Source: Methylophilus medardicus
GTDB taxonomy: Bacteria > Pseudomonadota > Gammaproteobacteria > Burkholderiales > Methylophilaceae
Direction: 5' to 3'
DNA length: 64,000 nt
Assembly: GCF_006363955.1 (NCBI RefSeq)
Contig: NZ_CP040948.1
Location: 1,240,001 to 1,304,000 of the forward strand
Both the position numbers and the translations under genes were made by a program. Position 1 is the first letter of the stretch. Every line of letters begins with the position of its first letter. Below the pieces are notes generated by a model. The model worked only from the letters and a program-made list of their open reading frames with translations, had not been told where the DNA came from and did not search any database. This document shows, piece by piece, positions 1 through 8,931 of the stretch.

Positions 1-23
1 GAACAGCAAGGATTATTTTAAAA

Positions 24-902
24 ATGTATTCAAAGATAACTTTAACTTTATTAGTTAATTTACTGATTTTAAATGAGTCTTTTGCAAAGGATTCCGCCTT
101 AGAATCTTGTGATGTTGCAATACAGCAGCGTCAATATGCACAGGCGATTCAAATCGCTGAACAGCATGCCGGCGAGGCTGCGTTCTGGCTTTGTAAAGGG
201 CGTGCGCAGTCTGCCCTCGCACAACATCCAGCGGCGCAAGCAAGCTTTCAGAAAGCGATTGACCTGAAGCCGCAAGGCCTTGAGCTAATCTCTGCGCATC
301 TATTGTTGGGCAACGCGCAGCTTGAAGGAAAATTGCATCGCGCAGCCCTAGAAAGTTACCAGCAAGCCGTCCATTTGAGTGAGCAGCAGAACATGCGTCG
401 TTATGCGCGCGTGGCGCACAATTTGATTGGTGAAGCTTACTTTGATATGGGCGAGCCTGCAGAGGCATTGAAAGCCTTTGAAACAGGTGAAAAGCTGGCG
501 ATGAATGATGATGAGCGCGCGGACAGTTACGTGCACGAGGCCACGGTTTACCAACAGTTGCAACAAGTGGATAAAGCCATTGAGTATCAGTTAAAAGGCG
601 TGATGATGCTTCGCAAGTCGGGTACGCCAGACCAGTATGCAGAGGCTAGCCTTCGGTTGGGTCAGTTGTTTTTTGCCAAGAAAGACTATGTGGGCGCTGA
701 CAAAACCTATCAACGCTTGATGGAATATGCCCACGACAATGGCGGCGATTTTTACGAGGCAAAAACAGCGATTTATTGGGCGGAATCTAAACGTGCACAA
801 GGCGACATGACGGCAGCTGCACAATTGCTTCAACAAGCCGAAACTATTGCCGCCAAACTGAATGATGCCGAGTTAAATGGGCTCTTAGCCAAAGCAAAAT
901 AA
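24..902 (+). CDS. Secreted tetratricopeptide-repeat protein
   Basis: The 292-residue protein opens with a hydrophobic signal peptide (residues 1-21, ending SFA before KDS), so export to the periplasm is likely. The rest is alpha-helical with TPR-like helix pairs, for example around residues 38-72 and 125-160 (GEAYFDMGEPAEALKAFE) and again near 180-240. TPR proteins act as protein-binding scaffolds; no enzymatic motif is visible and no specific partner can be named. An AAGGA lies upstream of the ATG at rather long spacing. A perfect 8-bp hairpin (910-929) follows the stop but has no T-run. The gene may belong to an operon that begins left of the window. Confidence 0.75.
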   Translation: MYSKITLTLLVNLLILNESFAKDSALESCDVAIQQRQYAQAIQIAEQHAGEAAFWLCKGRAQSALAQHPAAQASFQKAIDLKPQGLELISAHLLLGNAQLEGKLHRAALESYQQAVHLSEQQNMRRYARVAHNLIGEAYFDMGEPAEALKAFETGEKLAMNDDERADSYVHEATVYQQLQQVDKAIEYQLKGVMMLRKSGTPDQYAEASLRLGQLFFAKKDYVGADKTYQRLMEYAHDNGGDFYEAKTAIYWAESKRAQGDMTAAAQLLQQAETIAAKLNDAELNGLLAKAK

Positions 903-1149
903 ACGCATGACCTGCTTTGCAGCAGGTCTGCCAGCCCACACAGTTTGATCAAATACCAATAGCGTAGCAACGCATACGAAATTTCAGGCTGAACCGGGCT
1001 TGAGGCGGCCAACTTGAGAAGAATCCGTTGCCACAATGCCGCTATTTCACCCATTTTCAAAAGATTTACTTTTTGTGCGGAATCCGCTGTAAGGTTTGCC
1101 TGTCATACGCGACTAACGATGACACGCTATCATGCACACAGGAAATCTT

Positions 1150-2097
1150 ATGTTACTCGACAATAATAGACGCAATCCCAGCGGGATTTTACCCTCAGAA
1201 ATTACATCACAAGATTTATTTGAACAGCGTCGTACGGTGTTAAAAGCGGCCGGCGTTGCCGCGGCCAGCTTGTTGTTGCCCGCGCAAGCACATGCCGCAC
1301 AAACGCTAGACTTTCAAAAAACGGCTTACGGCAAAGACGAAAAGCTGACCAGTTATGAAGATGTGACCAGCTATAACAATTACTATGAATTTGGGACGGG
1401 TAAAGAGGACCCCGCGCGCGAGGCCGTACTATTTAAGCCGACCCCTTGGACGATTAAAATCGAGGGTGCTGTCAAACAGAACAAAACCATCAGTATTGAG
1501 CAGTTAATGAAACTCGCGCCGCTAGAAGAGCGTATTTACCGCATGCGTTGTGTCGAGGGTTGGTCCATGGTGATTCCATGGGTGGGCTTGCCGTTGAAGG
1601 CACTGGTGGACTGGGCGCAGCCCACTGGCAATGCTAAATACATCGAATTTGTGTCCTACAACGATCCACGTCATATGCCGGGTGCCCGAATACCGGTGCT
1701 TGATTGGCCGTATCTTGAGGGTTTACGCATGGATGAAGCCATGCAACCCCTGACCCTCTTGGCGGTGGGCTTATATGGCAAAGTACTGCCGAATCAGAAT
1801 GGGGCACCCGTGCGCTTGGTAGTGCCATGGAAATACGGATTTAAAGGCGCCAAAGCCATCAGCACCATTCGTTTTGTCGAACAGATGCCACGCACCTCAT
1901 GGATGAAAGCCAGCGCCCGTGAATATGGTTTTTATGCGAATGTGAATCCTGCGGTAGACCATCCGCGCTGGACGCAGTCCTCGGAGAAACGGATTGGCGC
2001 TGGGGTGTTTGCTGGCCGTATCAAAACGAAAATGTTTAATGGTTACGATGAAGTCGGGCAGTTATATGCCGGGATGGATTTGCAGAAAAATTTCTAA
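1150..2097 (+). CDS. msrP: MsrP, molybdopterin-dependent periplasmic protein-methionine-sulfoxide reductase
   Basis: The catalytic subunit repairs oxidised methionines in periplasmic proteins, with electrons from the membrane haem protein MsrQ. A twin-arginine signal is visible ([10 protein letters not shown], then [12 protein letters not shown]), as expected for export of a folded molybdenum protein. The sulfite-oxidase-type cofactor domain follows, with the expected Mo-ligating cysteine in [10 protein letters not shown] (Cys134 from this start) and the [11 protein letters not shown] segment. I chose the ATG at 1150 because AGGAAA lies at good spacing before it; an ATG at 1132 would add six residues but has no ribosome site. 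The stop lies 1 base before msrQ, so the two are translationally linked. Confidence 0.93.
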   Translation: MLLDNNRRNPSGILPSEITSQDLFEQRRTVLKAAGVAAASLLLPAQAHAAQTLDFQKTAYGKDEKLTSYEDVTSYNNYYEFGTGKEDPAREAVLFKPTPWTIKIEGAVKQNKTISIEQLMKLAPLEERIYRMRCVEGWSMVIPWVGLPLKALVDWAQPTGNAKYIEFVSYNDPRHMPGARIPVLDWPYLEGLRMDEAMQPLTLLAVGLYGKVLPNQNGAPVRLVVPWKYGFKGAKAISTIRFVEQMPRTSWMKASAREYGFYANVNPAVDHPRWTQSSEKRIGAGVFAGRIKTKMFNGYDEVGQLYAGMDLQKNF

Positions 2098-2098
2098 T

Positions 2099-2722
2099 AT
2101 GACGGTCTTGCAATGGGCCTCTGCGTGGTCCGCCAAACAATCGATCTATGCGCTGAAGTGTGTGATTTGGGTGGGCGCGTTGATCCCAATTTGTCGTTTG
2201 GTCTATTTGGGATTCAACGATGGGCTGGGCGCAAACCCAGTTGAATTTATTGAGCGTTCGACCGGTAGTTGGGCGTTGATCTTTTTATTGCTCTCTTTAG
2301 GTGTCACGCCCCTCAAACTATTGACTCAGCAGGCCTGGTTGATCGCCGTGCGCCGCTTGCTTGGTTTGTGGATGTTTGCCTATGCCGTGCTGCATGTCAC
2401 CAGCTATGTTTGGCTGGACTATCAATTTGACTGGTTAGACATCGTCAAAGACATCGTCAAGCACCCCTATGTGCTCGTAGGTGCGGCGGCTTTGCTATTA
2501 ACGCTGCCATTGGCTGCGACCTCCAACCAGCGTGCCATTCGGGCGCTCAAGCAACGTTGGAAACGGTTGCACAAGATCGTTTATGTTATTGGCATATTGG
2601 CGCTGTTGCATTTTTGGTGGCTGGTAAAAAAAGATGTCACGGAGCCTGTCATTTATAGTGTGGTGTTCGCCATGCTCATCGCGTTGCGCTGGTTACCGCT
2701 AACCAAAAAAACAAGCAAATAA
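2099..2722 (+). CDS. msrQ: MsrQ, haem-binding membrane subunit of the MsrPQ system
   Basis: MsrQ is an integral membrane b-type cytochrome that passes electrons from the respiratory chain to MsrP. The 207-residue product has about six hydrophobic helices and the family-typical order: SWALIFLLLSLGVTPLK, then RRLLGLWMFAYAVLHVTSYVWLD with a candidate haem histidine, and later WKRLHKIVYVIGILALLHFWW with two more histidines. Length fits the family of about 200 residues. The ATG sits 1 base after the msrP stop. A longer in-frame reading from 1994 only extends back through msrP and is rejected. Confidence 0.92.
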   Translation: MTVLQWASAWSAKQSIYALKCVIWVGALIPICRLVYLGFNDGLGANPVEFIERSTGSWALIFLLLSLGVTPLKLLTQQAWLIAVRRLLGLWMFAYAVLHVTSYVWLDYQFDWLDIVKDIVKHPYVLVGAAALLLTLPLAATSNQRAIRALKQRWKRLHKIVYVIGILALLHFWWLVKKDVTEPVIYSVVFAMLIALRWLPLTKKTSK

Positions 2723-2760
2723 CCCCGTGTGTAAGGAATGCTGCGCTCGTTAGACTAAGG

Positions 2761-2791
2761 GAGACAACCATCATCCAGAAAAGGTCGTCTC
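2761..2791 (+). promoter_or_regulatory. Hairpin covering the ribosome-binding region of the DoxX gene
   Basis: GAGACAACC at 2761-2769 is complementary to GGTCGTCTC at 2783-2791, apart from one A-C mismatch. The right arm ends 2 bases before the ATG at 2794 and covers the only purine-rich site (AAAAGG). If it folds in the mRNA it would hide the ribosome site, so it may be a translational control element. This is sequence inspection only. Confidence 0.35.
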
Positions 2792-2793
2792 TC

Positions 2794-3306
2794 ATGTTTC
2801 AGCACTTTGCTCGTTTTTATCAGTCGCTCGTCACCTCCCTTAATGATCTCAACACCTGGCTGCCCAGCCTCTTGCTAAGGCTGGTGTTAGCGTGGGAATT
2901 TGGCGAAGCCGGATGGGCCAAACTGCATGGTCAAAACTGGTTTGCCGAAGTACAGTTTCCGTTTCCATTTAATTTATTGCCAGCATCCCTCAACTGGAAC
3001 ATCGCAATGACGTTTGAGCTTGTCGGCGCGGCGGCTTTGATATTGGGTGTGTTTACGCGCTTTTTTAGTCTCAGTTTGATCGTCATCACGCTGGTAGCCA
3101 TCGCAAGCGTACATTGGCCAGAGCATTGGCGGACTGTCGGCGATATTCTGATCGGTTATCGATTCGAGGATACGGAGGGGGATGGCTTTGGCAATTATAA
3201 ATTGCCGCTCTTGTATTTGTTGATGCTGCTACCTCTAGTCACGCAAGGGGCGGGCAAATGCAGCGTTGACCGATTATTGTCACATATGTGTGACGCTCGG
3301 CGGTGA
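2794..3306 (+). CDS. DoxX-family membrane protein
   Basis: A 170-residue membrane protein with four predicted hydrophobic helices. The DoxX-like pattern is LLLRLVLAWEFGEAGWAKLHG near residues 25-46, then NIAMTFELVGAAALILGVFTRFFSL and LPLLYLLMLLPLVTQG. DoxX-family proteins are poorly understood inner-membrane proteins, some tied to thiol or oxidative-stress systems. The position just after msrPQ would fit an oxidative-stress role, but that is inference. The C-terminal segment CSVDRLLSHMCDARR carries two cysteines that could be redox-active. No terminator separates it from msrQ; the gap is 71 bases and holds the hairpin described at 2761-2791. Confidence 0.72.
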   Translation: MFQHFARFYQSLVTSLNDLNTWLPSLLLRLVLAWEFGEAGWAKLHGQNWFAEVQFPFPFNLLPASLNWNIAMTFELVGAAALILGVFTRFFSLSLIVITLVAIASVHWPEHWRTVGDILIGYRFEDTEGDGFGNYKLPLLYLLMLLPLVTQGAGKCSVDRLLSHMCDARR

Positions 3307-3512
3307 GGATTCAAAATCTCCGCACATAACCATCAATTTGTCTTGACATCAATTTGCTTTTTGACACATCATCGTAGGCACATAAGGGAATCGTCAGGCT
3401 CGATTGACGCCCAATTAAAATTCTTCGGGGGTGTGACATCTTAACAACCGACGGGCAGAGGGTGCCCAAGGGTCGGCAGTTAGATTTTGCACTGCGGTTG
3501 TGAAAGTATGCG

Positions 3513-5786
3513 ATGTCTATAGTAAATCTCGTGCCAAGTGCAGTAGCGTTGGCAGATGTTGTTTCGAGAATGTCATTGGATGTGAGTGTTTCATCGGGCT
3601 TAAACACTTCATTCGATCATTGGCGTTCTTTGGTCGATCATTCTAGTTTTTATATGGCGGTCGAAACTGATCGCCATGGCCATTGCCTGTCGATATTAGC
3701 TAGCCATACAGTCGTGCCAGCGAATGATTATTGGACAGTGTTGCCACTGGTTGTCCACGACTCATTCAAAGCAATATTGGCGCAGCCTGCGCCTGACATT
3801 CATCAACGCACGATACAGATCGCTTACCATGACAGCCAACAACGCTGGCTAGAGTGCAACGTCCATTATTTCAACACCCCAACAAACGAACCTCGTTGCT
3901 TGCTACTGGTGCGTGAGACGACCAATGAGCACCAAGCGGTCTTGGCGTTTCAACAAGAAAAGTTAGGTGCCATCGCCTATGAGCGTTTCAAGTTTTCGAT
4001 TCTTGAACTGGTGTTGAAAGAACAGGATCCGCTCAGGATTTTAGAAAAAATTGTGCGTGATATTGAGGCGATGCATCGCGATGTCTACTGTGCGATGGTG
4101 CTCACGCAAAACTTGGGTAAGTTGGTGCAGACTGTGATCGCACCCTCACTCCCCCCCGCATTACTGCAAACATTGCGTCACTTGCAACTCGAGGCAGGTA
4201 ACGGATCACTTGCGACTTCCATTGTCATGAAACAACGGGTGATTGTTGAAAATGTCATGACGCATCCGTATTGGGTAAATCACCGCGAGGCGGCTTTGGC
4301 GGCTGGGGTTGAGGCCGGTTGGTCAGAGCCAATTTTAAATGCCGATGGTGACGCACTGGGTGCGTTTGCCATCTATTATCGCCATGCGCAAACACCCAGT
4401 GCGCTTGAACAGTCGATGATTGCGCAAGCGACCAAGTTAATGAGCATTGTCGTCGATCGCCATTTATCCCAAGAATCTATCCAAAGCTTGGCTTATCTCG
4501 AGCCAGTCACTGGCTTACCGAATCGCAAGCGTGTGTATGAGGTGCTGCATGCCTTCAATGCACAGCCAAAAACTAGCGATGCTTGGGGCGTGATCTATCT
4601 CGATTTGGATCATTTTAAATGGATCAATGAAGCGCATGGGCACGACATAGGCAATGCCCTATTAAAGCAGGTCGCTGAGCGTCTGCAAAAAGTGGCTGGC
4701 GCACATTTTATTGCTTGCATGGGCGGTGATGAGTTTACTGTGGTGATGACAGACTTATCGTCACAACCGGATAAAGCGCTGTTGCAGCTGTGGACCATGC
4801 AGCGCAAGCTGCAAAAAATATTTGATCGACCGTTTAAAATCAGCGGTCAGAAATTAACCATCACTGCCAGCATGGGCTTATGCAGTTTGCATGAGGCTGC
4901 GTTGGCCGATGCCGACTATGTGAAAGCGGCGGACATCGCCATGCATAAAGCCAAGCAATCAGGGCGGAATCAGGCTTGCGTGTATGAGCCAGGCATGCAA
5001 ACTGAAATTGCGACACAAGTGATGCTTGAGACCGAACTGCGCGAGGCCATTGCACTGCAACAGTTTCGTTTACATTATCAAGTGCAGGTCGATCACACGG
5101 GGCGCCCATTTGGTGCAGAGGTGCTATTGAGATGGCATCATCCGCAGCGCGGCCTGATTTCACCCTTGCAATTTATTGCGGTGGCTGAAAGCAGTGGGCT
5201 GATCATCGACATTGGCATGTGGGTGCTCGATCAGGCTTGTGCGCAAATTGCGGTATGGCAGGGCGCGTTAAAAACCCGTGAGCTGAGCTTATCGGTCAAT
5301 ATTAGCGCGCGGCAATTTAGTCAGACTAATTTTGTGTCTATGATTAAATCGTGTATTCAACGCCATCAGATCAACCCCAATGCCCTCCGCTTGGAGCTGA
5401 CCGAAAGCGTATTGCTAGAAAATGTCGATGATGCAGTACGTATCATGGCTGAGCTCAGTCAGCTGGGTATCCAGTTCTCGCTAGATGACTTTGGCACGGG
5501 CTACTCCTCACTGCAGTATTTGAAAAAACTACCGCTGTATCAACTCAAGATTGATCGATCATTTGTGCATGACCTCGTCACGGATAGTCATGACCGTACC
5601 ATTGTGCGAACCATTATTGCCATGGCACAGAGTATGTATTTGAGTGTGATTGCCGAGGGGGTTGAAACGCAGGCGCAGATGGAGCTGTTATTGAATAATG
5701 GCTGTCGCCGTTATCAAGGGTTTTTGTTTGGTCAACCGATGCCTATCGAGCAATTTAACGATTGCTTGCAGCAGGTATTGGTGTAG
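3513..5786 (+). CDS. GAF-GGDEF-EAL dual cyclic-di-GMP protein
   Basis: This 757-residue cytoplasmic protein should make and/or degrade cyclic di-GMP, the messenger that switches bacteria between swimming and attachment. The N-terminus (about 35-145) looks PAS-like, residues about 160-310 look like a GAF domain, and the GGDEF domain (about 330-490) has an intact MGGDEF active site. The EAL domain (about 505-755) has AEVLLRW at the signature position (EVL, a tolerated variant), plus NISARQF, LELTES, DDFGTGYSS, KIDRSF and AEGVET, so the phosphodiesterase residues look complete. No membrane segment is seen. It converges with motD and the last 32 bases of the two genes overlap. The ATG has only a weak GAAAG ribosome site. 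Confidence 0.88.
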   Translation: MSIVNLVPSAVALADVVSRMSLDVSVSSGLNTSFDHWRSLVDHSSFYMAVETDRHGHCLSILASHTVVPANDYWTVLPLVVHDSFKAILAQPAPDIHQRTIQIAYHDSQQRWLECNVHYFNTPTNEPRCLLLVRETTNEHQAVLAFQQEKLGAIAYERFKFSILELVLKEQDPLRILEKIVRDIEAMHRDVYCAMVLTQNLGKLVQTVIAPSLPPALLQTLRHLQLEAGNGSLATSIVMKQRVIVENVMTHPYWVNHREAALAAGVEAGWSEPILNADGDALGAFAIYYRHAQTPSALEQSMIAQATKLMSIVVDRHLSQESIQSLAYLEPVTGLPNRKRVYEVLHAFNAQPKTSDAWGVIYLDLDHFKWINEAHGHDIGNALLKQVAERLQKVAGAHFIACMGGDEFTVVMTDLSSQPDKALLQLWTMQRKLQKIFDRPFKISGQKLTITASMGLCSLHEAALADADYVKAADIAMHKAKQSGRNQACVYEPGMQTEIATQVMLETELREAIALQQFRLHYQVQVDHTGRPFGAEVLLRWHHPQRGLISPLQFIAVAESSGLIIDIGMWVLDQACAQIAVWQGALKTRELSLSVNISARQFSQTNFVSMIKSCIQRHQINPNALRLELTESVLLENVDDAVRIMAELSQLGIQFSLDDFGTGYSSLQYLKKLPLYQLKIDRSFVHDLVTDSHDRTIVRTIIAMAQSMYLSVIAEGVETQAQMELLLNNGCRRYQGFLFGQPMPIEQFNDCLQQVLV

Positions 5787-6636
5787 CGGATTTGACGGGC
5801 GCGGCTGGTAAGGGTGCCGGTGTTTCCACTGCTTCGATCGCTAGTTCCTGCCGATTAGCCACACGACTGGCTTGTTGCATACTGCTCTCTGCGGTCAATA
5901 TCCGAACAGTCACACGCGAGTTAAGCCGTTGCGCTAAGCTGTTATCACTGCTTGAAACCGGCTTGGTGTCAGCCATGCCAATCGCAATCAGCTGTTTGCT
6001 GGCGAGCCCATTGCTGATCAGTGAGGCGGTTATTTGAGCTGCTTGCGCGGCGGTGAGCGCCCAGCGTTTGCGCTCAGCATCCGCTTGCTCATTAAATAAT
6101 TGTTTATCACTGTGTCCCTCGATTTGGATGCTCCGGTATTCATTTTTGAGTAGATCACTTAATGCATTGATGACGGGCGACGCTTGTGGGGTATAGCTAC
6201 TCTGGTCTTGATTAAACAACAGACTGTTTTCGATATCGACCTCAATGCCCAGCTCAGACTGGTACACCGTGATGTTTTTTTGCTCAATCCATGGCGTAAG
6301 CGCCTGTGCAATACGCTGGCCGATCGCACGCACTTTTTCTTGATCGCGCAGTTTTTTTTCTTGATACAAATAGCTCAAGGGTAACGGTTTGAGCACTGAA
6401 CTCTGGTTTTGCAAGGTGGCTTGTGTTTGTGCCTCTGGGGCCTCTGTCTGGCCGGGTTTGCCTTGAAAAGCGGTCACCACAGCGCTAGAAAGCGCGCGGT
6501 ATTTATTGAGATTAATGGTCGAGGTGGCGTACATCACCACAAAAAAGGCAAACAATAAGGTAATAAAGTCGGCGTAAGAAATGAGCCAGCGGTCATGGCT
6601 CTCATCGTCTTCATCCAGGATACGGCGGCGATACAT
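5755..6636 (-). CDS. motD: MotD, MotB-type stator subunit of the second flagellar motor
   Basis: This stator protein anchors the second torque generator to peptidoglycan. It has one transmembrane helix near the N-terminus containing the proton-carrying aspartate (Asp23, in SYADFITLLFAFFVVMY). A linker and an OmpA-like peptidoglycan-binding domain follow (about 150-265), with IQIEGHSD and RLNSRVTVRI. The C-terminal tail is rich in Ala and Pro. It lacks the HHGG segment seen in the MotB at 19371, and the pairing with motC directly after fliA identifies the MotCD set. Its ATG overlaps the motC stop by 1 base (TAATG). Its 3' end overlaps the convergent GGDEF-EAL gene. Confidence 0.92.
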   Translation of the reverse strand: MYRRRILDEDDESHDRWLISYADFITLLFAFFVVMYATSTINLNKYRALSSAVVTAFQGKPGQTEAPEAQTQATLQNQSSVLKPLPLSYLYQEKKLRDQEKVRAIGQRIAQALTPWIEQKNITVYQSELGIEVDIENSLLFNQDQSSYTPQASPVINALSDLLKNEYRSIQIEGHSDKQLFNEQADAERKRWALTAAQAAQITASLISNGLASKQLIAIGMADTKPVSSSDNSLAQRLNSRVTVRILTAESSMQQASRVANRQELAIEAVETPAPLPAAPVKSATPIPAASNR

Positions 6637-7388
6637 TAAGATTCCCGCAGATGCAGATAGGCCTCAAGCCGCTCACTGACCAGTTTAGGATTGTCACCGC
6701 GCGCAATGGATACCCAGGCGTTAAGTAACATTTCGCGTCTGGACATTTCGTGTTGCACATGGCCTTTTAATTTGTTTGAGATGGGCAAAAACACCAAGTT
6801 GGCTAACGCCACGCCATAAATAGTGGCTACAAATGCAACCGCAATTCCGCTACCAATTTTTGCGGGGTCAGACAGGTTTTCCATCACATGAATCAAGCCC
6901 AATACTGCGCCTAAAATACCCACGGTAGGGGCATAGCCGCCGGCTGCTGACCATATTTTAGCAGCCTCGCGCTCTTGTAGTTCGTAGTAATACATATCAA
7001 TCGCACACACTTCGCGAATGCGGTCTGCAGGTGTGCCGTCTACCAGCAGCTGTAGGCCTTTGCGCACAAACGGGTCTTGCTCTCGCTTGATATAGCTTTC
7101 TAAAGACAACACGCTTTCTTTGCGCGCTTGTTGGCTCCATTGATTAATTTTAATCGCGAGTTTTTTTCGGTCGTCATGTGGATGCACGAACACCAGACGC
7201 AACATGCGCAGGCCGCGCATGAATAATTTGAATTCGGTTTGCAACAGAACAGCGCCAGTCGTGCCGAGGATGACCACCGCAAACGCGGCGGGTTGCATCA
7301 AAGAATTAAGGTGACCGCCATCAATGACTTGCCCAAACACCAAACCGGCGAGGGCAATCACAAGCCCGGCGATACTTCCCCAATCCAT
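6636..7388 (-). CDS. motC: MotC, MotA-type stator subunit of the second flagellar motor
   Basis: A 250-residue inner-membrane protein with four hydrophobic helices. MotA/MotC proteins form the proton channel with MotB/MotD and push on the rotor through a cytoplasmic loop. The N-terminus MDWGSIAGLVIALAGLVFGQ and the channel segment with GGYAPTVGILGAVLGLIHVM (conserved prolines) are clear. It differs from the 286-residue MotA at 18480 and is the type found beside fliA in polar-flagellum clusters. It overlaps fliA and motD by 1 base each, so the three are translationally coupled. Confidence 0.93.
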   Translation of the reverse strand: MDWGSIAGLVIALAGLVFGQVIDGGHLNSLMQPAAFAVVILGTTGAVLLQTEFKLFMRGLRMLRLVFVHPHDDRKKLAIKINQWSQQARKESVLSLESYIKREQDPFVRKGLQLLVDGTPADRIREVCAIDMYYYELQEREAAKIWSAAGGYAPTVGILGAVLGLIHVMENLSDPAKIGSGIAVAFVATIYGVALANLVFLPISNKLKGHVQHEMSRREMLLNAWVSIARGDNPKLVSERLEAYLHLRES

Positions 7389-8122
7389 TAAGCCACTCCG
7401 GTCCAGGATTTATCCCGCATAGACGCCCGTAAACGCGCGACCGCTTGGCTATGCAATTGGCAAACACGTGATTCTGACACGCTCATGATGGCGCCGATTT
7501 CCTTGAGATTTAACTCTTGCTCGTAATACAAGCCCATCAACAATTTTTCGCGTTCCGGCAAATGATCAATAGAATCAATCAGGGCTTCGCGGAAATCGCT
7601 TTCCAGCAAGGATTTGACCGGATCATTGTTGTCATCATCCACGTAACGATCCAGAAAGTGCTCACCGCCATCGTCATCTTGAAAGTCTTCGTAGTAAATC
7701 AACTGATGGCCCTGGCAATCGCTCAACACATCGTAGTAGTCCTCAAGGCTGAAGTTCATGTGTTTGGCGATTTCAGACTCGGTAGGCGGGCGGCTGAGTT
7801 TTTGTTCGAGTTGTTGTACGGCAACCTCAATATCGCGCATGTTTTTGCGGATGCCACGTGGTAACCAATCCGCACCACGCAGTTCATCGAGCATCGCGCC
7901 GCGCACTCGCTGTGAGGCATAGGTTTCAAACTGCGCCCCATGCGTATCTTCATACCGCTGGATCGCATCCATCAAACCGATCATCCCAGCTTGTATCAAA
8001 TCGTCCAACTCAACACAGGAGGGCAACTTTGCTTTTAAGTGATAAGCCATTTTTTTGACCAGGCCGCTATGCTGTTTAAGCATCTGATCTGTATTTTGAG
8101 TTTTGCCTTTAGCGGTATACAT
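7388..8122 (-). CDS. fliA: FliA, flagellar sigma-28 factor
   Basis: The 244-residue sigma factor directs transcription of late flagellar and chemotaxis genes. Region 2 has LVKKMAYHLKAKLPSCVELDDLIQAG, MIGLMDAIQRY and QRVRGAMLDELRG. Region 4 near the C-terminus has LPEREKLLMGLYYEQELNLKEIGAIMSVSESRVCQLHSQAVARLR, the helix-turn-helix that reads the -35 element. The start is supported by AGAGGAAAAAC just before the ATG. It sits 17 bases after flhG and overlaps motC. I looked for the classical sigma-28 sites (TAAA-N15-GCCGATAA) before nearby late genes and found no convincing copy by eye. Confidence 0.96.
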   Translation of the reverse strand: MYTAKGKTQNTDQMLKQHSGLVKKMAYHLKAKLPSCVELDDLIQAGMIGLMDAIQRYEDTHGAQFETYASQRVRGAMLDELRGADWLPRGIRKNMRDIEVAVQQLEQKLSRPPTESEIAKHMNFSLEDYYDVLSDCQGHQLIYYEDFQDDDGGEHFLDRYVDDDNNDPVKSLLESDFREALIDSIDHLPEREKLLMGLYYEQELNLKEIGAIMSVSESRVCQLHSQAVARLRASMRDKSWTGVA

Positions 8123-8139
8123 GTTTTTCCTCTTTAACT

Positions 8140-8931
8140 TTAGGCAACAGCCAGGGATGGCGCGGTGGTCCGTTGTTTTTCGAGACGATGTGCCACGGAT
8201 TTAAATGCCATTGCTGTTTGCTGCTGTTTGACCGCTTCAGGCTGGGTACGAGCGTGCTTAACCGACGTTGGCACGGGTTCGTCTGCCGGGATGGCGCCAA
8301 GAAAATCCAGCGAAACACCTAAAAACTGCTTGCAGACCTGATTGAGACGCATAAAGTATTGTTGTCCTTGATCAGGCGTTGACCCAGTGACAACGACGCT
8401 CAATGGGATCTGACCATGCTGTTGGCTAATGTGCTTGATCGTCGCATAGGCGTCCTTGATCGCATTGTCGCTTCTGTCTAATTGAATGACGAGCTCATGC
8501 GTGGCCATCAATGGCAGCATTAGGCGGTGATCTTGGGTATTCAGTTGAGCTTCAATCATGACGGTGTCGTAGTCATAGGCTAGTTGATTGACTATACCGT
8601 CTAGCTGCGCACTTATATCTTGAGATAAGGGCAAGGTTAACGGGTCATTTTCGGTTAAACAGGTCAGGTCATAACCTTGCGGGTGCTTGTGAATTCCGCG
8701 TTTTAATGTGCCACTTTTGGCTGCAATTGTCGCCAGTGAATGGGGGACGACGGGGACGCGGTTTGCATGCACCAACAGCAGTCGGTGTTCAGGCACCAGC
8801 ATACTCATGCTAAGTTGATGCATCCAGGCGGTCGCAGGGCGACCGTTAGCACCAATCACGCTGATGATGCGTGCGGAGGATTTGGCCATGATGCGACGCA
8901 GGCCATCGGCTTGGTCGCGATAGTTAAACAT
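8140..8931 (-). CDS. flhG: FlhG-like (FleN) flagellar-number regulator with a lost P-loop
   Basis: FlhG is a MinD-type ATPase that limits flagellar number and works with FlhF. This 263-residue protein starts with the family hallmark DQADGLRR (6-13). Where a KGGVGKT-type Walker A is expected it reads SVIGANGRPATAWMHQ, with no lysine or GKT/S. The switch II region is also altered (YDTVMIEAQLN instead of the usual DTGAG stretch). The later DAYATIKHI, which matches the ALIK region of FlhG, is kept. It is therefore a recognisable FlhG fold probably unable to bind or hydrolyse ATP normally. AGGAG precedes the ATG, which overlaps the end of flhF by 8 bases. The gene name is by position and homology; the activity is doubtful. 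Confidence 0.8.
   Translation of the reverse strand: MFNYRDQADGLRRIMAKSSARIISVIGANGRPATAWMHQLSMSMLVPEHRLLLVHANRVPVVPHSLATIAAKSGTLKRGIHKHPQGYDLTCLTENDPLTLPLSQDISAQLDGIVNQLAYDYDTVMIEAQLNTQDHRLMLPLMATHELVIQLDRSDNAIKDAYATIKHISQQHGQIPLSVVVTGSTPDQGQQYFMRLNQVCKQFLGVSLDFLGAIPADEPVPTSVKHARTQPEAVKQQQTAMAFKSVAHRLEKQRTTAPSLAVA

Noticed and set aside
831-1060. Minus-strand frame overlapping the end of the TPR gene
   Set aside because: Shadow frame without ribosome site or family.
3311-3607. 98-residue minus-strand frame before the first GGDEF-EAL gene
   Set aside because: Overlaps the start of a certain gene, with no family or ribosome site.
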